Shown in pieces: positions 30,031-45,485 of a stretch of 64,000 nt of DNA. The stretch's first letter is position 1; each line of letters starts with the position of its first letter. Made by a program: the position numbers and the translations under genes. The notes below the pieces were generated by a model that was not told the origin of the DNA, did not search any database, and was given only the letters and a program-made list of their open reading frames with translations. Source of the DNA: Megachile rotundata (taxonomy: Eukaryota; Arthropoda; Insecta; Hymenoptera; Megachilidae); contig NW_027473318.1 in NCBI RefSeq assembly GCF_050947335.1, forward strand, positions 4,402,001 to 4,466,000. Reading direction: 5' to 3'.

Positions 30031-31750
30031 ACAATCACAATCATACAATCACAATCATACAATCACAATCATACAATCACAATCATACATTCAAAATCAT
30101 GCAATCGCAATCATACAATCACAATCATACAATCACAATCATACAATCACAATCATACAATCACAATCATACAATCACAATCATACAATCACAAAAAAAC
30201 AATCATAATCATACAATCACAATCATACAATCGCAATCATACAATCACAATCATACAATCATAATCATGCAATCACAATCATACGATCGCAATCATACAA
30301 TCACAATCATACCATCACAATCATATAATCACAATCATACAATCATAATCGTACAATCATAATCATACAATTACAATCATACATCACAATCATACAATCA
30401 CAATCATACAATCGCAATCATACAATCACAATCATACAATCACAATCATACAATCACAATCATACATTCAAAATCATGCAATCACAATCATACAATCACA
30501 ATCATACCATCACAATCATACAATCACAATCATACAATCACAATCATACAATCACAATCATACAATCGCAATCATACAATCACAATCATACAATCTCAAT
30601 CATACAATCACAAACATACAATCATAATCATACAATTACAATCATACATCACAATCATACAATCACAATCATGCAATCACAATCATACAATCACAATCAT
30701 ACAATCACAATCATACAATCACAATCATACAATCACAATCATACAATCACAATCATACATTCAAAATCATGCAATCGCAATCATACAATCACAATCATGC
30801 AATCACAATCATACAATTATAATCATACAATCACAATCATTCAATCACAATCGTACAATCTCAATCGCACAACCACAATCACACAATCACACTCATACAA
30901 TCACAATCATACAATCACAATCATACAATCGCAATCATACAATTACAATATCCCAAATACAATCATACAATCACAATCATACAATCATAATCATACAATC
31001 ACAATCATACAATCACAATCATACAATCACAATCATACTATCACAATCATACAATCACAATCATACAATCACAATCAGACAATCAGAATCATACAATCAC
31101 AATCATATAATCACAATCATACAATCACAATCATACCATCACAATCATACAATCACAATCATACAATCACAATCATACAATCACAAAAATACAATCATAA
31201 TCATACAATCACAATCATACAATCGCAATCATACAATCACAATCATACAATCATAATCATACAATCACAATCATTAAATCACAATCGCACAATCTCAATC
31301 GCACAACCACAATCACACAATCACACTCATACAATCACAATCATACAATCACAATCATACAATCGCAATCATACAATTACAATATCCCAAATACAATCAT
31401 ACAATCACAATCATACAATCATAATCATACAATCACAATCATACAATCACAATCATACAATCACAATCATACTATCACAATCATACAATCACAATCATAC
31501 AATCACAATCAGACAATCAGAATCATACAATCACAATCATATAATCACAATCATACAATCACAATCATACAATCACAATCATACAATCACAATCATACAA
31601 TCACAAAAATACAATCATAATCATACAATCACAATCATACAATCGCAATCATACAATCACAATCATACAATCATAATCATGCAATCACAATCATACGATC
31701 GCAATCATACAATCACAATCATACCATCACAATCATACAATCACAATCAT
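27589..31750 (+). repeat. Higher-order repeat family C, copy 1
   Basis: It aligns with 41421-45485 at offsets 13832, 13818 and 13790 (ACAACCACAATC at 27589 and 41421; ATTATGC at 28464 and 42282; ATTCAAAATCATGC at 30476 and 44266). It also aligns with 47541-51013 at offsets near 19896 and 19854. The C in TTCATACAACCAC at 27589 is shared with copy 2 but not with the related family B blocks at 24017 and 40083. ATCATATAATCAC at about 30322 is shared by all three copies. A private feature here is ATACGATAGC near 29850, which destroys the CGATCG word found elsewhere. Confidence 0.87.
30840..31690 (+). repeat. 434-bp tandem duplication, second locus
   Basis: AGACAATCAG lies at 31077 and 31511, 434 bp apart, with ACAATATCCC and the CACAAAAATAC unit repeated in the same arrangement as at 20035-20905. 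The second half carries ATTAAATC in place of ATTCAATC (near 31273). Family C copy 2 shares this change (near 45063), so the doubled form is older than the duplication of family C. Confidence 0.87.
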
Positions 31751-33289
31751 ACAATCATAATCGTACAATCACAATCATACAATCACAATCATACAATCAC
31801 AATCATACAATCGCAAGCATACAATCACAATCATACAATCTCAATATTACAATCACAATCATACAATCATAATCATACAATTACAGTCATACATCACAAT
31901 CATACAATCACAATCATACAATCACAATCATACAATCACAATCATACAATCGCAAGCATACAATCACAATCATACAATCTCAATCATACAATCACAATCA
32001 TACAATCACAATCATACAATCATAATCATACAATTACAATCATACATCACAATCATACAATCACAATCATACAATCACAATCATACAATCACAATCATAC
32101 TTTCACAATCATACTATCACAATCATACAATCACAATCATACAATCACAATCATACAATCGCAATCATACAATTACAATATCCCAAATACAATCATACAA
32201 TCACAATCATACAATCACAATCATACAATCACAATCATACAACCACAATCATACAATCGCAATCATACATTCAAAATCATGCAATCACAATCATACAATC
32301 ACAATCATACAATCACAATCATACAATCGCAATCATACAATTACAATATCCCAAATACAATCATACAATCACAATCATACAATCACAATCATACAATCAT
32401 AATCGTACAATCACAATCATACAATCACAATCATACAATCACAATCATACAATCACAGTCATACAATCACAGTCATACAATCACAATCATACTATCACAA
32501 TCATACAATCACAATCATAGAATCACAATCGTAAATTCACAATCATACAATCACAATCATACAATCACAGTCATACAATCACAATCATACAATCACAATC
32601 GTACTATCACAATCATACAATCACAATCATACAATCACAATGATACAATCACAATCATACAATCATAATCATACAATCACAATCATACAATCACAATCAT
32701 ACAATCACAATCATACAATCACAATCATACAATCACAATCATACAATCGCAAGCATACAATCACAATCATAAAATCTCAATCATACAATCACAATCATAC
32801 AATCATAATCATACAATTACAGTCATACATCACAATCATACAATCACAATCATACAATCACAATCATACAATCGCAAGCATACAATCACAATCATACAAT
32901 CTCAATCATACAATCACAATCATACAATCACAATCATACAATCATAATCAGGCAATTACAATCATACATCACAATCATACAATCACAATCATACAATCAC
33001 AATCATACTTTCACAATCATACTATCACAATCATACAATCACAATCATACAATCACAATCATACAATCACAATCATACAATCACAATCATACAATCATAA
33101 TCATACAATTACAATCATACTATCACAATCATACTATCACAATCATACAATCACAATCATACAATCACAATCATACAACCACAATCATACAATCGCAATC
33201 ATACATTCAAAATCATGCAATCACAATCATGCAATCACAATCATACAATCAGAATCATACAAAATCACAATCATTCAATAACAATCGTA
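31751..33289 (+). repeat. Mosaic satellite segment
   Basis: Markers from several families follow each other here: AATCTCAATATTAC at about 31836, the AATATCCC and GTAAATTC (32531) unit of families D and E, then AATGATAC at 32640 and the B-type stretch to about 32960, then ATTCAAAATCATGC near 33208. The junction near 32570 joins GTAAATTC directly to CAGTCATAC and GTACTATC. A unique 16-bp monomer, ACAAAATCAC in place of ACAATCAC, lies near 33260. No gene is present. Confidence 0.75.
33255..33275 (+). repeat. 16-bp monomer (+2 bp), only out-of-register gain noticed
   Basis: Between AGAATCATAC and AATCATTC the usual AATCAC is AAAATCAC, 2 bp longer. The paralogous places at about 619, 5963, 21136 and 45640 have the normal 6-mer, so this is a private change at this locus. 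It breaks the 14-residue peptide cycle locally, giving a lysine in place of the expected pattern. Confidence 0.8.
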
Positions 33290-36200
33290 CAATCACAATC
33301 GTACAATCACAATCGCACAACCACAATCAGACAATCACACTCATACAATCACAATCATACAATCACAATCATACAATCACAATCATACCATCACAATCAT
33401 ACTTTCACAATCATACAATCACAATCATACAATCACAATCATACAATCACAGTCATACAATCACAATCATACAATCACAATCGTACTATCACAATCATAC
33501 AATCACAATCATACAATCACAATCATACAATCACAATCATACAATCATAATCGTACAATCACAATCATACAATCACAATCATACAATCACAATCATACAA
33601 TCGCAAGCATACAATCACAATCATACAATCTCAATATTACAATCACAATCATACAATCATAATCATACAATTACAGTCATACATCACAATCATACAATCA
33701 CAATCATACAATCACAATCATACAATCACAATCATACAATCACAATCATACAATCGCAAGCATACAATCACAATCATACAATCTCAATCATACAATCACA
33801 ATCATACAATCACAATCATACAATCATAATCATACAATTACAATCATACATCACAATCATACAATCACAATCATACAATCACAATCATACAATCACAATC
33901 ATACTTTCACAATCATACTATCACAATCATACAATCACAATCATACAATCACAATCATACAATCGCAATCATACAATTACAATATCCCAAATACAATCAT
34001 ACAATCACAATCATACAATCACAATCATACAATCATAATCGTACAATCACAATCATACAATCACAATCATACAATCACAATCATACAATCACAGTCATAC
34101 AATCACAGTCATACAATCACAATCATACTATCACAATCATACAATCACAATCATAGAATCACAATCGTAAATTCACAATCATACAATCACAATCATACTA
34201 TCACAATCATACAATCACAATCATACAATCACAATCATACAATCAAAATCATACAATCACAATCATACAATCACAATCATACAATCACGTTCATACAATC
34301 GCAAGCATACAATCACAATCATACAATCTCAATCATACAATCACAATCATACAATCATAATCATACAATTACAATCATACATCACAATTATACAATCACA
34401 ATCATACAATCGCAATCATACAATTACAATATCCCAAATACAATCTCCCAAATACAATCATACAATCACAATCATACAATCACAATCATACAATCACAAT
34501 CATACAATCACAATCATACAATCACAATCATACAATCACAATCATAAAATCACAATCATACAATCACAATCATACAATCACAATCATACAATCACAATCA
34601 TACAACCACAATCATACAATCGCAATCATACATTCAAAATCATGCAATCACAATCATACAATCACAATCATACAATCACAATCATACAATCGCAATCATA
34701 CAATTACAATATCCCAAATACAATCATACAATCACAATCATACAATCACAATCATACAATCATAATCGTACAATCACAATCATACAATCACAATCATACA
34801 ATCACAATCATACAATCACAGTCATACAATCACAGTCATACAATCACAATCATACTATCACAATCATACAATCACAATCATAGAATCACAATCGTAAATT
34901 CACAATCATACAATCACAATCATACAATCACAATCATACAATCACAATCATACAATCACAATCATACAATCAAAATCATACAATCACAATCATACAATCA
35001 CAATCATACAATCACATTCATACAATCGCAAGCATACAATCACAATCATACAATCTCAATCATACAATCACAATCATACAATCATAATCATACAATTACA
35101 ATCATACATCACAATTATACAATCACAATCATACAATCGCAATCATACAATTACAATATCCCAAATACAATCATACAATCACAATCATACAATCACAATC
35201 ATACAATCACAATCATACAATCACAATCATACAATCACAATCGTACTATCACAATCGTACAATCACAATCGTACAATCACAATCGTACAATCACAATCGC
35301 ACAACCACAATCAGACAATCACAATCATCCAATCACAATCATACAATCATAATCATACAATTACAATCATACATCACAATCATACAATCACAATCATACA
35401 ATCACAATCATACTTTCACAATCATACTATCACAATCATACAATCACAATCATACAATCACAATCATACAATCACAATCATACTTTCACAATCATACAAT
35501 CACAATCATACAATCACAGTCATACAATCACAGTCATACAATCACAATCATACTATCACAATCATACAATCACAATCATAGACTCACAATCGTAAATTCA
35601 CAATCATACAATCACAATCATACAATCACAATCACACAATCACAATCATACAATCACAATCATACAATTACAATCATACAATCACATTCATACAATCGCA
35701 AGCATACAATCACAATCATACAATCTCAATCATACAATCACAATCATACAATCATAATCATACAATTACAATCATACATCACAATCATACAATCACAGTC
35801 ATACAATCACAATCATACAATCACAATCGTACTATCACAATCATACAATCACAATCATACAATCACAATCATACAATCACAATCATACAATCATAATCGT
35901 ACAATCACAATCATACAATCACAATCATACAATCACAATCATACAATCGCAAGCATACAATCACAATCATACAATCTCAATCATACAATCACAATCATAC
36001 AATCATAATCATACAATTACAGTCATACATCACAATCATACAATCACAATCATACAATCACAATCATACAATCGCAAGCATACAATCACAATCATACAAT
36101 CTCAATCATACAATCACAATCATACAATCACAATCATACAATCATAATCATACAATTACAATCATACATCACAATCTTACAATCACAATCATACAATCAC

Positions 36201-37204
36201 AATCATACAATCACAATCATACAATCACAATCATACTTTCACAATCATACTATCACAATCATACAATCACAATCATACAATCACATTCATACAATCGCAA
36301 TCATACAATTACAATATCCCAAATACAATCATACAATCACAATCATACAATCACAATCATACAATCATAATCGTACAATCACAATCATACAATCACAATC
36401 ATACAATCACAATCATACAATCACAGTCATACAATCACAGTCATACAATCACAATCATACTATCACAATCATACAATCACAATCATAGAATCACAATCGT
36501 AAATTCACAATCATACAATCACAATCATACAATCACAATCATACAATCACAATCATACAATCACAATCATACAATCACAATCATACAATCACAATCATAC
36601 AATCAAAATCATACAATCACAATCATACAATCACAATCATACTATCACATTCATACAATCGCAAGCACACAATCACAATCATACAATCTCAATCATACAA
36701 TCACAATCATACAATCATAATCATACAATTACAGTCATACATCACAATCATACAATCACAATCATACAATCACAATCATACAATCGCAAGCATACAATCA
36801 CAATCATACAATCTCAATCATACAATCACAATCATACAATCACAATCATACAATCATAATCATACAATTACAATCATACATCACAATCATACAATCACAA
36901 TCATACAATCACAATCATACAATCACAATCATACTTTCACAATCATACTATCACAATCATACAATCACAATCATACAATCACAATCATACAATCGCAATC
37001 ATACAATTACAATATCCCAAATACAATCATACAATCACAATCATACAATCACAATCATACAATCATAATCGTACAATCACAATCATACAATCACAATCAT
37101 ACAATCACAATCATACAATCACAGTCATACAATCACAGTCATACAATCACAATCATACTATCACAATCATACAATCACAATCATAGAATCACAATCGTAA
37201 ATTC
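33290..37204 (+). repeat. Higher-order repeat family D, copy 1
   Basis: It aligns with about 51050-54860 at offsets 17756, 17812 and 17826 (GTACTATC near 33483 and 51239; ATTCAAAATCATGC near 34642 and 52454; the rare AATCTTAC at 36175 and 54001). It is made of tandem units marked by GTAAATTC at 34167, 34894, 35592, 36499 and 37197, with spacings 727, 698, 907 and 698. AATCTCAATATTAC occurs at about 33627. Private changes include TAGACTCAC near 35580 and CACGTTCAT near 34287, where copies read TAGAATCAC and CACATTCAT. Confidence 0.85.
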
Positions 37205-40200
37205 ACAATCATACAATCACAATCATACAATCACATTCATACAATCGCAAGCATACAATCACAATCATACAATCTCAATCATACAATCACAATCATACAA
37301 TCATAATCATACAATTACAATCATACATCACAATTATACAATCACAATCATACAATCGCAATCATACAATTACAATATCCCAAATACAATCTCCCAAATA
37401 CAATCATACAATCACAATCATACAATCACAATCATACAATCACAATCATACAATCACAATCATACAATCACAATCATACAATCACAATCATACAATCACA
37501 ATCATACAATCACAATCATACAATCACAATCATACAATCACAATCATACAATCACAATCATACAACCACAATCATACAATCGCAATCATACATTCAAAAT
37601 CATGCAATCACAATCATACAATCACAATCATACAATCACAATCATACAATCGCAATCATACAATTACAATATCCCAAATACAATCATACAATCACAATCA
37701 TACAATCACAATCATACAATCATAATCATACAATTACAATCATACATCACAATCATACAATCACAATCATACAATCACAATCATACTTTCACAATCATAC
37801 TATCACAATCATACAATCACAATCATACAATCACAATCATACAATCGCAATCATACAATTACAATATCCCAAATACAATCATACAATCACAATCATACAA
37901 TCACAATCATACAATCACAATCATACAATCATAATCGTACAATCACAATCATACAATCACAATCATACAATCACAATCATACAATCACAGTCATACAATC
38001 ACAGTCATACAATCACAATCATACTATCACAATCATACAATCACAATCATAGAATCACAATCGTAAATTCACAATCATACAATCACAATCATACAATCAC
38101 AATCATACAATCACAATCATACAATCACAATCATACAATCAAAATCATACAATCACAATCATACAATCACAATCATACAATCACATTCATACAATCGCAA
38201 GCATACAATCACAATCATACAATCTCAATCATACAATCACAATCATACAATCATAATCATACAATTACAGTCATACATCACAATCATACAATCACAATCA
38301 TACAATCACAATCATACAATCGCAAGCATACAATCACAATCATACAATCTCAATCATACAATCACAATCATACAATCACAATCATACAATCATAATCATA
38401 CAATTACAATCATACATCACAATCATACAATCACAATCATACAATCACAATCATACAATCACAATCATACTTTCACAATCATACTATCACAATCATACAA
38501 TCACAATCATACAATCACAATCATACAATCGCAGTCATACAATTACAATATCCCAAGTACAATCATACAATCACAATCATACAATCACAATCATACAATC
38601 ATAATCGTACAATCACAATCATACAATCACAATCATACAATCACAATCATACAATCACAGTCATACAATCACAGTCATACAATCACAATCATACTATCAC
38701 AATCATACAATCACAATCATAGAATCACAATCGTAAATTCACAATCATACAATCACAATCATACAATCACAATCATACAATCACAATCATACAATCACAA
38801 TCATAAAATCAAAATCATACAATCACAATCATACAATCACAATCATACAATCACATTCATACAATCGCAAGCATACAATCACAATCATACAATCTCAATC
38901 ATACAATCACAATCATACAATCATAATCATACAATTACAATCATACATCACAATTATACAATCACAATCATACAATCGCAATCATACAATTACAATATCC
39001 CAAATACAATCTCCCAAATACAATCATACAATCACAATCATACAATCACAATCATACAATCACAATCATACAATCACAATCATACAATCACAATCATACA
39101 ATCACAATCATACAATCACAATCATACAATCACAATCATACAATCACAATCATACAATCACAATCATACAATCACAATCATACAATCACAATCATACAAC
39201 CACAATCATACAATCGCAATCATACATTCAAAATCATGCAATCACAATCATACAATCACAATCATACAATCACAATCATACAATCGCAATCATACAATTA
39301 CAATATCCCAAATACAATCATACAATCACAATCATACAATCACAATCATACAATCATAATCGTACAATCACAATCATACAATCACAATCATACAATCACA
39401 ATCATACAATCACAGTCATACAATCACAGTCATACAATCACAATCATACTATCACAATCATACAATCACAATCATAGAATCACAATCGTAAATTCACAAT
39501 CATACAATCACAATCATACAATCACAATCATACAATCACAATCATACAATCACAATCATACAATCAAAATCATACAATCACAATCATACAATCACAATCA
39601 TACAATCACATTCATACAATCGCAAGCATACAATCACAATCATACAATCTCAATCATACAATCACAATCATACAATCATAATCATACAATTAAAATCATA
39701 CATCACAATTATACAATCACAATCATACAATCGCAATCATACAATTACAATATCCCAAATACAATCTCCCAAATACAATCATACAATCACAATCATACAA
39801 TCACAATCATACAATCACAATCATACAATCGCAATCACACAATCTCAATCATACAATCACAATCATACAATCATAATCATACAATTACAATCATACATCA
39901 CAATCATACAATCACAATCATACAATCACAATCATACTATCGCAATCATACAATCACAATCATACAATCACAATCATACGATCACAATCATACAATCACA
40001 ATCATTCAATCACAATCATACATTCAAAATCATGCAATCACAATCATACAATCACAATCATGCAATCACAATCATACAATCATATTCATACAATCACAAT
40101 CATACAATCACAATCGTACATTCACAATCGCACAATCACAATCCCACAACCACAATCAGACAATCACACTCATACAATCACAATCATACAATCACAATCA

Positions 40201-41415
40201 TACAATCACAATCATACAATCACAATCATACATTCACAATCATACAATCACAATCATACAATCACAATCATACAATCACAATCATACAATCACAATCATA
40301 CAATCACAATCATACAATCGCAATCATACAATCACAATCATACAAACACAATCATACAATCGCAATCATACAACCACAATCATACAATCTCAATCATACA
40401 ATCACAATCATACAATCATAATCATACAATTACAATCATACATCACAATCATACAATCACAATCATACAATCGCAATCATACAATCACAATCATACAATC
40501 GCAATCATACAATCACAATCGTACAATCTCAATCATACAATCACAATCATAGAATCATAATCATACAATTACAATCATACAATCACAATCATACAATCAT
40601 CATCATACAATCACAATCATACTTTCACAATCATACAATCACAATCATACAATCACAATCATACAATCACAATCATACAATCACAATCATACAATCACAA
40701 TCATACAATCGCAATCATACAATCGCAATCATACAATCACAATCATACAATCTCAATCATACAATCACAATCATACAACCACAATCAAACAATCACAATC
40801 ATACAATCACAATCATACAATCACAATTATGCAATCACAATCATACAATCGCATTCATACAATCGCAATCATACAATCACAATCATACAATCACAATCAT
40901 ACAATCACAATCATACAATCACAATCATAAAATCACAAAAATACAAACTTAATCATACAATCACAATCATACAATCACAATCATACAATCACAGTCATAC
41001 AATCACAGTCATACAATCACAATCATACAATCGCAATCGTACTATCACAATCATACAATCACAATCATACAATCACAATGATACAATCACAATCATACAA
41101 TCATAATCATACAATCACAATCATACAATCACAATCATACAATCACAATCATACAATCACAATCATACAATCACAATCATACAATCACAATCATACAATC
41201 ACAATCATACAATCACAATCATACAATCACAATCATACAATCGCAAGCATACAATCACAATCATAAAATCTCAATCATACAATCACACTCATACAATCAT
41301 AATCATACAATTACAGTCATACATCACAATCATACAATCACAATCATACAATCACAATCATACAATCGCAAGCATACAATCACAATCATACAATCTCAAT
41401 CATACAATCACAATC
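37205..41415 (+). repeat. Higher-order repeat family E, copy 1
   Basis: It aligns with 58566-62901 at offsets 21361, 21375 and 21486 (CTCCC near 37391 and 58752; GTAAATTC at 38063/59424, 38733/60108 and 39488/60863; ATCATCATCATAC near 40598 and 62084). The last step of 111 bp is a deletion here near 40578, where AATTACAATCATAC runs straight into AATCAC, removing 7 monomers of 14 bp and one of 13 bp together with its CTCCC units. At about 4.2 kb it is among the longest collinear paralogous segments in the window. The right edge is near 41415, where family C begins with ACAACCAC. Confidence 0.88.
39022..39199 (+). repeat. Consensus-pure run (about 13 monomers)
   Basis: The run is perfect consensus between the CTCCC unit and ACAACCAC (substituted base at 39200). 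In the family E partner the corresponding run near 60400-60570 is interrupted by ATACATTCAC at about 60541, so the two copies differ in this simple stretch. Confidence 0.8.
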
Positions 41416-41420
41416 ATACA

Positions 41421-44400
41421 ACCACAATCATACAATCACAATCGTACATTCACAATCGCACAATCACAATCCCACAACCACAATCAGACAATCACACTCA
41501 TACAATCACAATCATACAATCACAATCATACAATCACAATCATACAATCACAATCATACATTCACAATCATACAATCACAATCATACAATCACAATCATA
41601 CAATCACAATCATACAATCACAATCATACAATCACAATCATACAATCGCAATCATACAATCACAATCATACAAACACAATCATACAATCGCAATCATACA
41701 ATCACAATCATACAATCTCAATCATACAATCACAATCATATAATCATAATCATACAATTACAATCATACATCACAATCATACAATCACAATCATACAATC
41801 GCAATCATACAATCACAATCATACAATCGCAATCATACAATCACAATCGTACAATCTTAATCATACAATCACAATCATAGAATCATAATCATACAATTAC
41901 AATCATACATCACAATCATACAATCACAATCATACAATCACAATCATACAATCGCAATCATACAATTACAATCTCCCAAATACAATCATACAATCATAAT
42001 CATACAATCACAATCATACAATCACAATCATACAATCATCATCATACAATCACAATCATACTTTCACAATCATACAATCACAATCATACAATCACAATCA
42101 TACAATCACAATCATACAATCACAATCATACAATCACAATCATACAATCACAATCATACAATCGCAATCATACAATCGCAATCATACAATCACAATCATA
42201 CAATCTCAATCATACAATCACAATCATACAACCACAATCAAACAATCACAATCATACAATCACAATCATACAATCACAATTATGCAATCACAATCATACA
42301 ATCGCATTCATACAATCGCAATCATACAATCACAATCATACAATCACAATCATACAATCACAATCATAAAATCACAAAAATACAAACTTAATCATACAAT
42401 CACAATCATACAATCACAATCATACAATCACAATCATACAATCACAGTCATACAATCACAATCATACAATCACAATCGTACTATCACAATCATACAATCA
42501 CAATCATACAATCACAATGATACAATCACAATCATAGAATCATAATCATACAATCACAATCATACAATCACAATCATACAATCACAATCATACAATCACA
42601 ATCATACAATCACAATCATACAATCGCAAGCATACAATCACAATCATAAAATCTCAATCATACAATCACAATCATACAATCATAATCATACAATTACAGT
42701 CATACATCACAATCATACAATCACAATCATACAATCACAATCATACAATCGCAAGCATACAATCACAATCATACAATCTCAATCATACAATCACAATCAT
42801 ACAATCACAATCATACAATCATAATCATACAATTACAATCATACATCACAATCATACAATCACAATCATACAATCACAATCATACTTTCACAATCATACT
42901 ATCACAATCATACAATCACAATCATACAATCACAATCATACAATCGCAATCATACAATTACAATATCCCAAATACAATCATACAATCACAATCATACAAT
43001 CACAATCATACAATCACAATCATACAATCACAATCATACAATCACAATCATACAATCACAATCATACAATCACAATCATACTTTCACAATCATACAATCA
43101 CAATCATACAATCACAATCATACAATCACAGGCATACAATCACAGTCATACAATCACAATCATACTATCGCAATCATACAATCACAATCATAGAATCACA
43201 ATCGTAAATTCACAATCATACAATCACAATCATACAATCACAATCATACAATCACAATCATACAATCACAATCATACTATCACAATCATACAATCACAAT
43301 CATACAATCACAATCATACAATCACAATCATACAATCACAATCATACAATCACAATCATACAATCACAATCATACATTCAAAATCATGCAATCACAATCA
43401 TACAATCACAATCATGCAATCACAATCATACAATTATAATCATACAATCACAATCATTCAATCACAATCGTACAATCTCAATCGCACAACCACAATCACA
43501 CAATCACACTCATACAATCACAATCATACAATCACAATCATACAATCACAAAAATACAATCATAATCATACAATCACAATCATACAATCGCAATCATACA
43601 ATGACAATCATACAATCATAATCATGCAATCACAATCATACGATCGCAATCATACAATCACAATCATACCATCACAATCATACAATCACAATCATACAAT
43701 CTCAATCATACAATCACAATCATACAATCATAATCATACAATTACAATCATACATCACAATCATACAATCACAATCATGCAATCACAATCATACAATAAC
43801 AATAATACAATCACAATCATACAATCACAATCATACAATCACAATCATACAATCACAATCATACAATCACAATCATACATTCAAAATCATGCAATCGCAA
43901 TCATACAATCACAATCATACAATCACAATCATACAATCACAATCATACAATCACAATCATACAATCACAATCATACAATCACAAAAAAACAATCATAATC
44001 ATACAATCACAATCATACAATCGCAATCATACAATCACAATCATACAATCATAATCATGCAATCACAATCATACGATCGCAATCATACAATCACAATCAT
44101 ACCATCACAATCATATAATCACAATCATACAATCATAATCGTACAATCATAATCATACAATTACAATCATACATCACAATCATACAATCACAATCATACA
44201 ATCGCAATCATACAATCACAATCATACAATCACAATCATACAATCACAATCATACATTCAAAATCATGCAATCACAATCATACAATCACAATCATACCAT
44301 CACAATCATACAATCACAATCATACAATCACAATCATACAATCACAATCATACAATCGCAATCATACAATCACAATCATACAATCTCAATCATACAATCA

Positions 44401-45485
44401 CAAACATACAATCATAATCATACAATTACAATCATACATCACAATCATACAATCACAATCATGCAATCACAATCATACAATCACAATCATACAATCACAA
44501 TCATACAATCACAATCATACAATCACAATCATACAATCACAATCATACATTCAAAATCATGCAATCGCAATCATACAATCACAATCATGCAATCACAATC
44601 ATACAATTATAATCATACAATCACAATCATTCAATCACAATCGTACAATCTCAATCGCACAACCACAATCACACAATCACACTCATACAATCACAATCAT
44701 ACAATCACAATCATACAATCGCAATCATACAATTACAATATCCCAAATACAATCATACAATCACAATCATACAATCATAATCATACAATCACAATCATAC
44801 AATCACAATCATACAATCACAATCATACTATCACAATCATACAATCACAATCATACAATCACAATCAGACAATCAGAATCATACAATCACAATCATATAA
44901 TCACAATCATACAATCACAATCATACCATCACAATCATACAATCACAATCATACAATCACAATGATACAATCACAAAAATACAATCATAATCATACAATC
45001 ACAATCATACAATCGCAATCATACAATCACAATCATACAATCATAATCATACAATCACAATCATTAAATCACAATCGCACAATCTCAATCGCACAACCAC
45101 AATCACACAATCACACTCATACAATCACAATCATACAATCACAATCATACAATCGCAATCATACAATTACAATATCCCAAATACAATCATACAATCACAA
45201 TCATACAATCATAATCATACAATCACAATCATACAATCACAATCATACAATCACAATCATACTATCACAATCATACAATCACAATCATACAATCACAATC
45301 AGACAATCAGAATCATACAATCACAATCATATAATCACAATCATACAATCATAATCATACAATCACAATCATACAATCGCAATCATACAATCACAATCAT
45401 ACAATCATAATCATGCAATCACAATCATACGATCGCAATCATACAATCACAATCATACCATCACAATCATACAATCACAATCATA
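41421..45485 (+). repeat. Higher-order repeat family C, copy 2
   Basis: It aligns with 27589-31750 and with 47541-51013 (offset 6064-6078: ACCACAATCAGAC at 41477 and 47541; ATTATGC at 42282 and 48360; ATTCAAAATCATGC at 44266 and 50330). Private differences include AATGACAATC near 43602, AATGATAC near 44964 and TAGAATCATAATC near 42536. Near 45350 it lacks 56 bp (four monomers, including the CACAAAAATAC unit) present in copy 1. It contains the third instance of the 434-bp tandem duplication (AGACAATCAG at 44867 and 45301). Confidence 0.87.

Noticed and set aside
30476..32668. A 730-codon open frame that could be read as a large repetitive protein
   Set aside because: It is the stop-free satellite read in frame. 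The same 14-residue cycle appears in the other + frames, its start and stop are single-base monomer variants, and its paralogue at 44266 ends at 45354 because of such a variant. No codon bias, signal or domain is visible.
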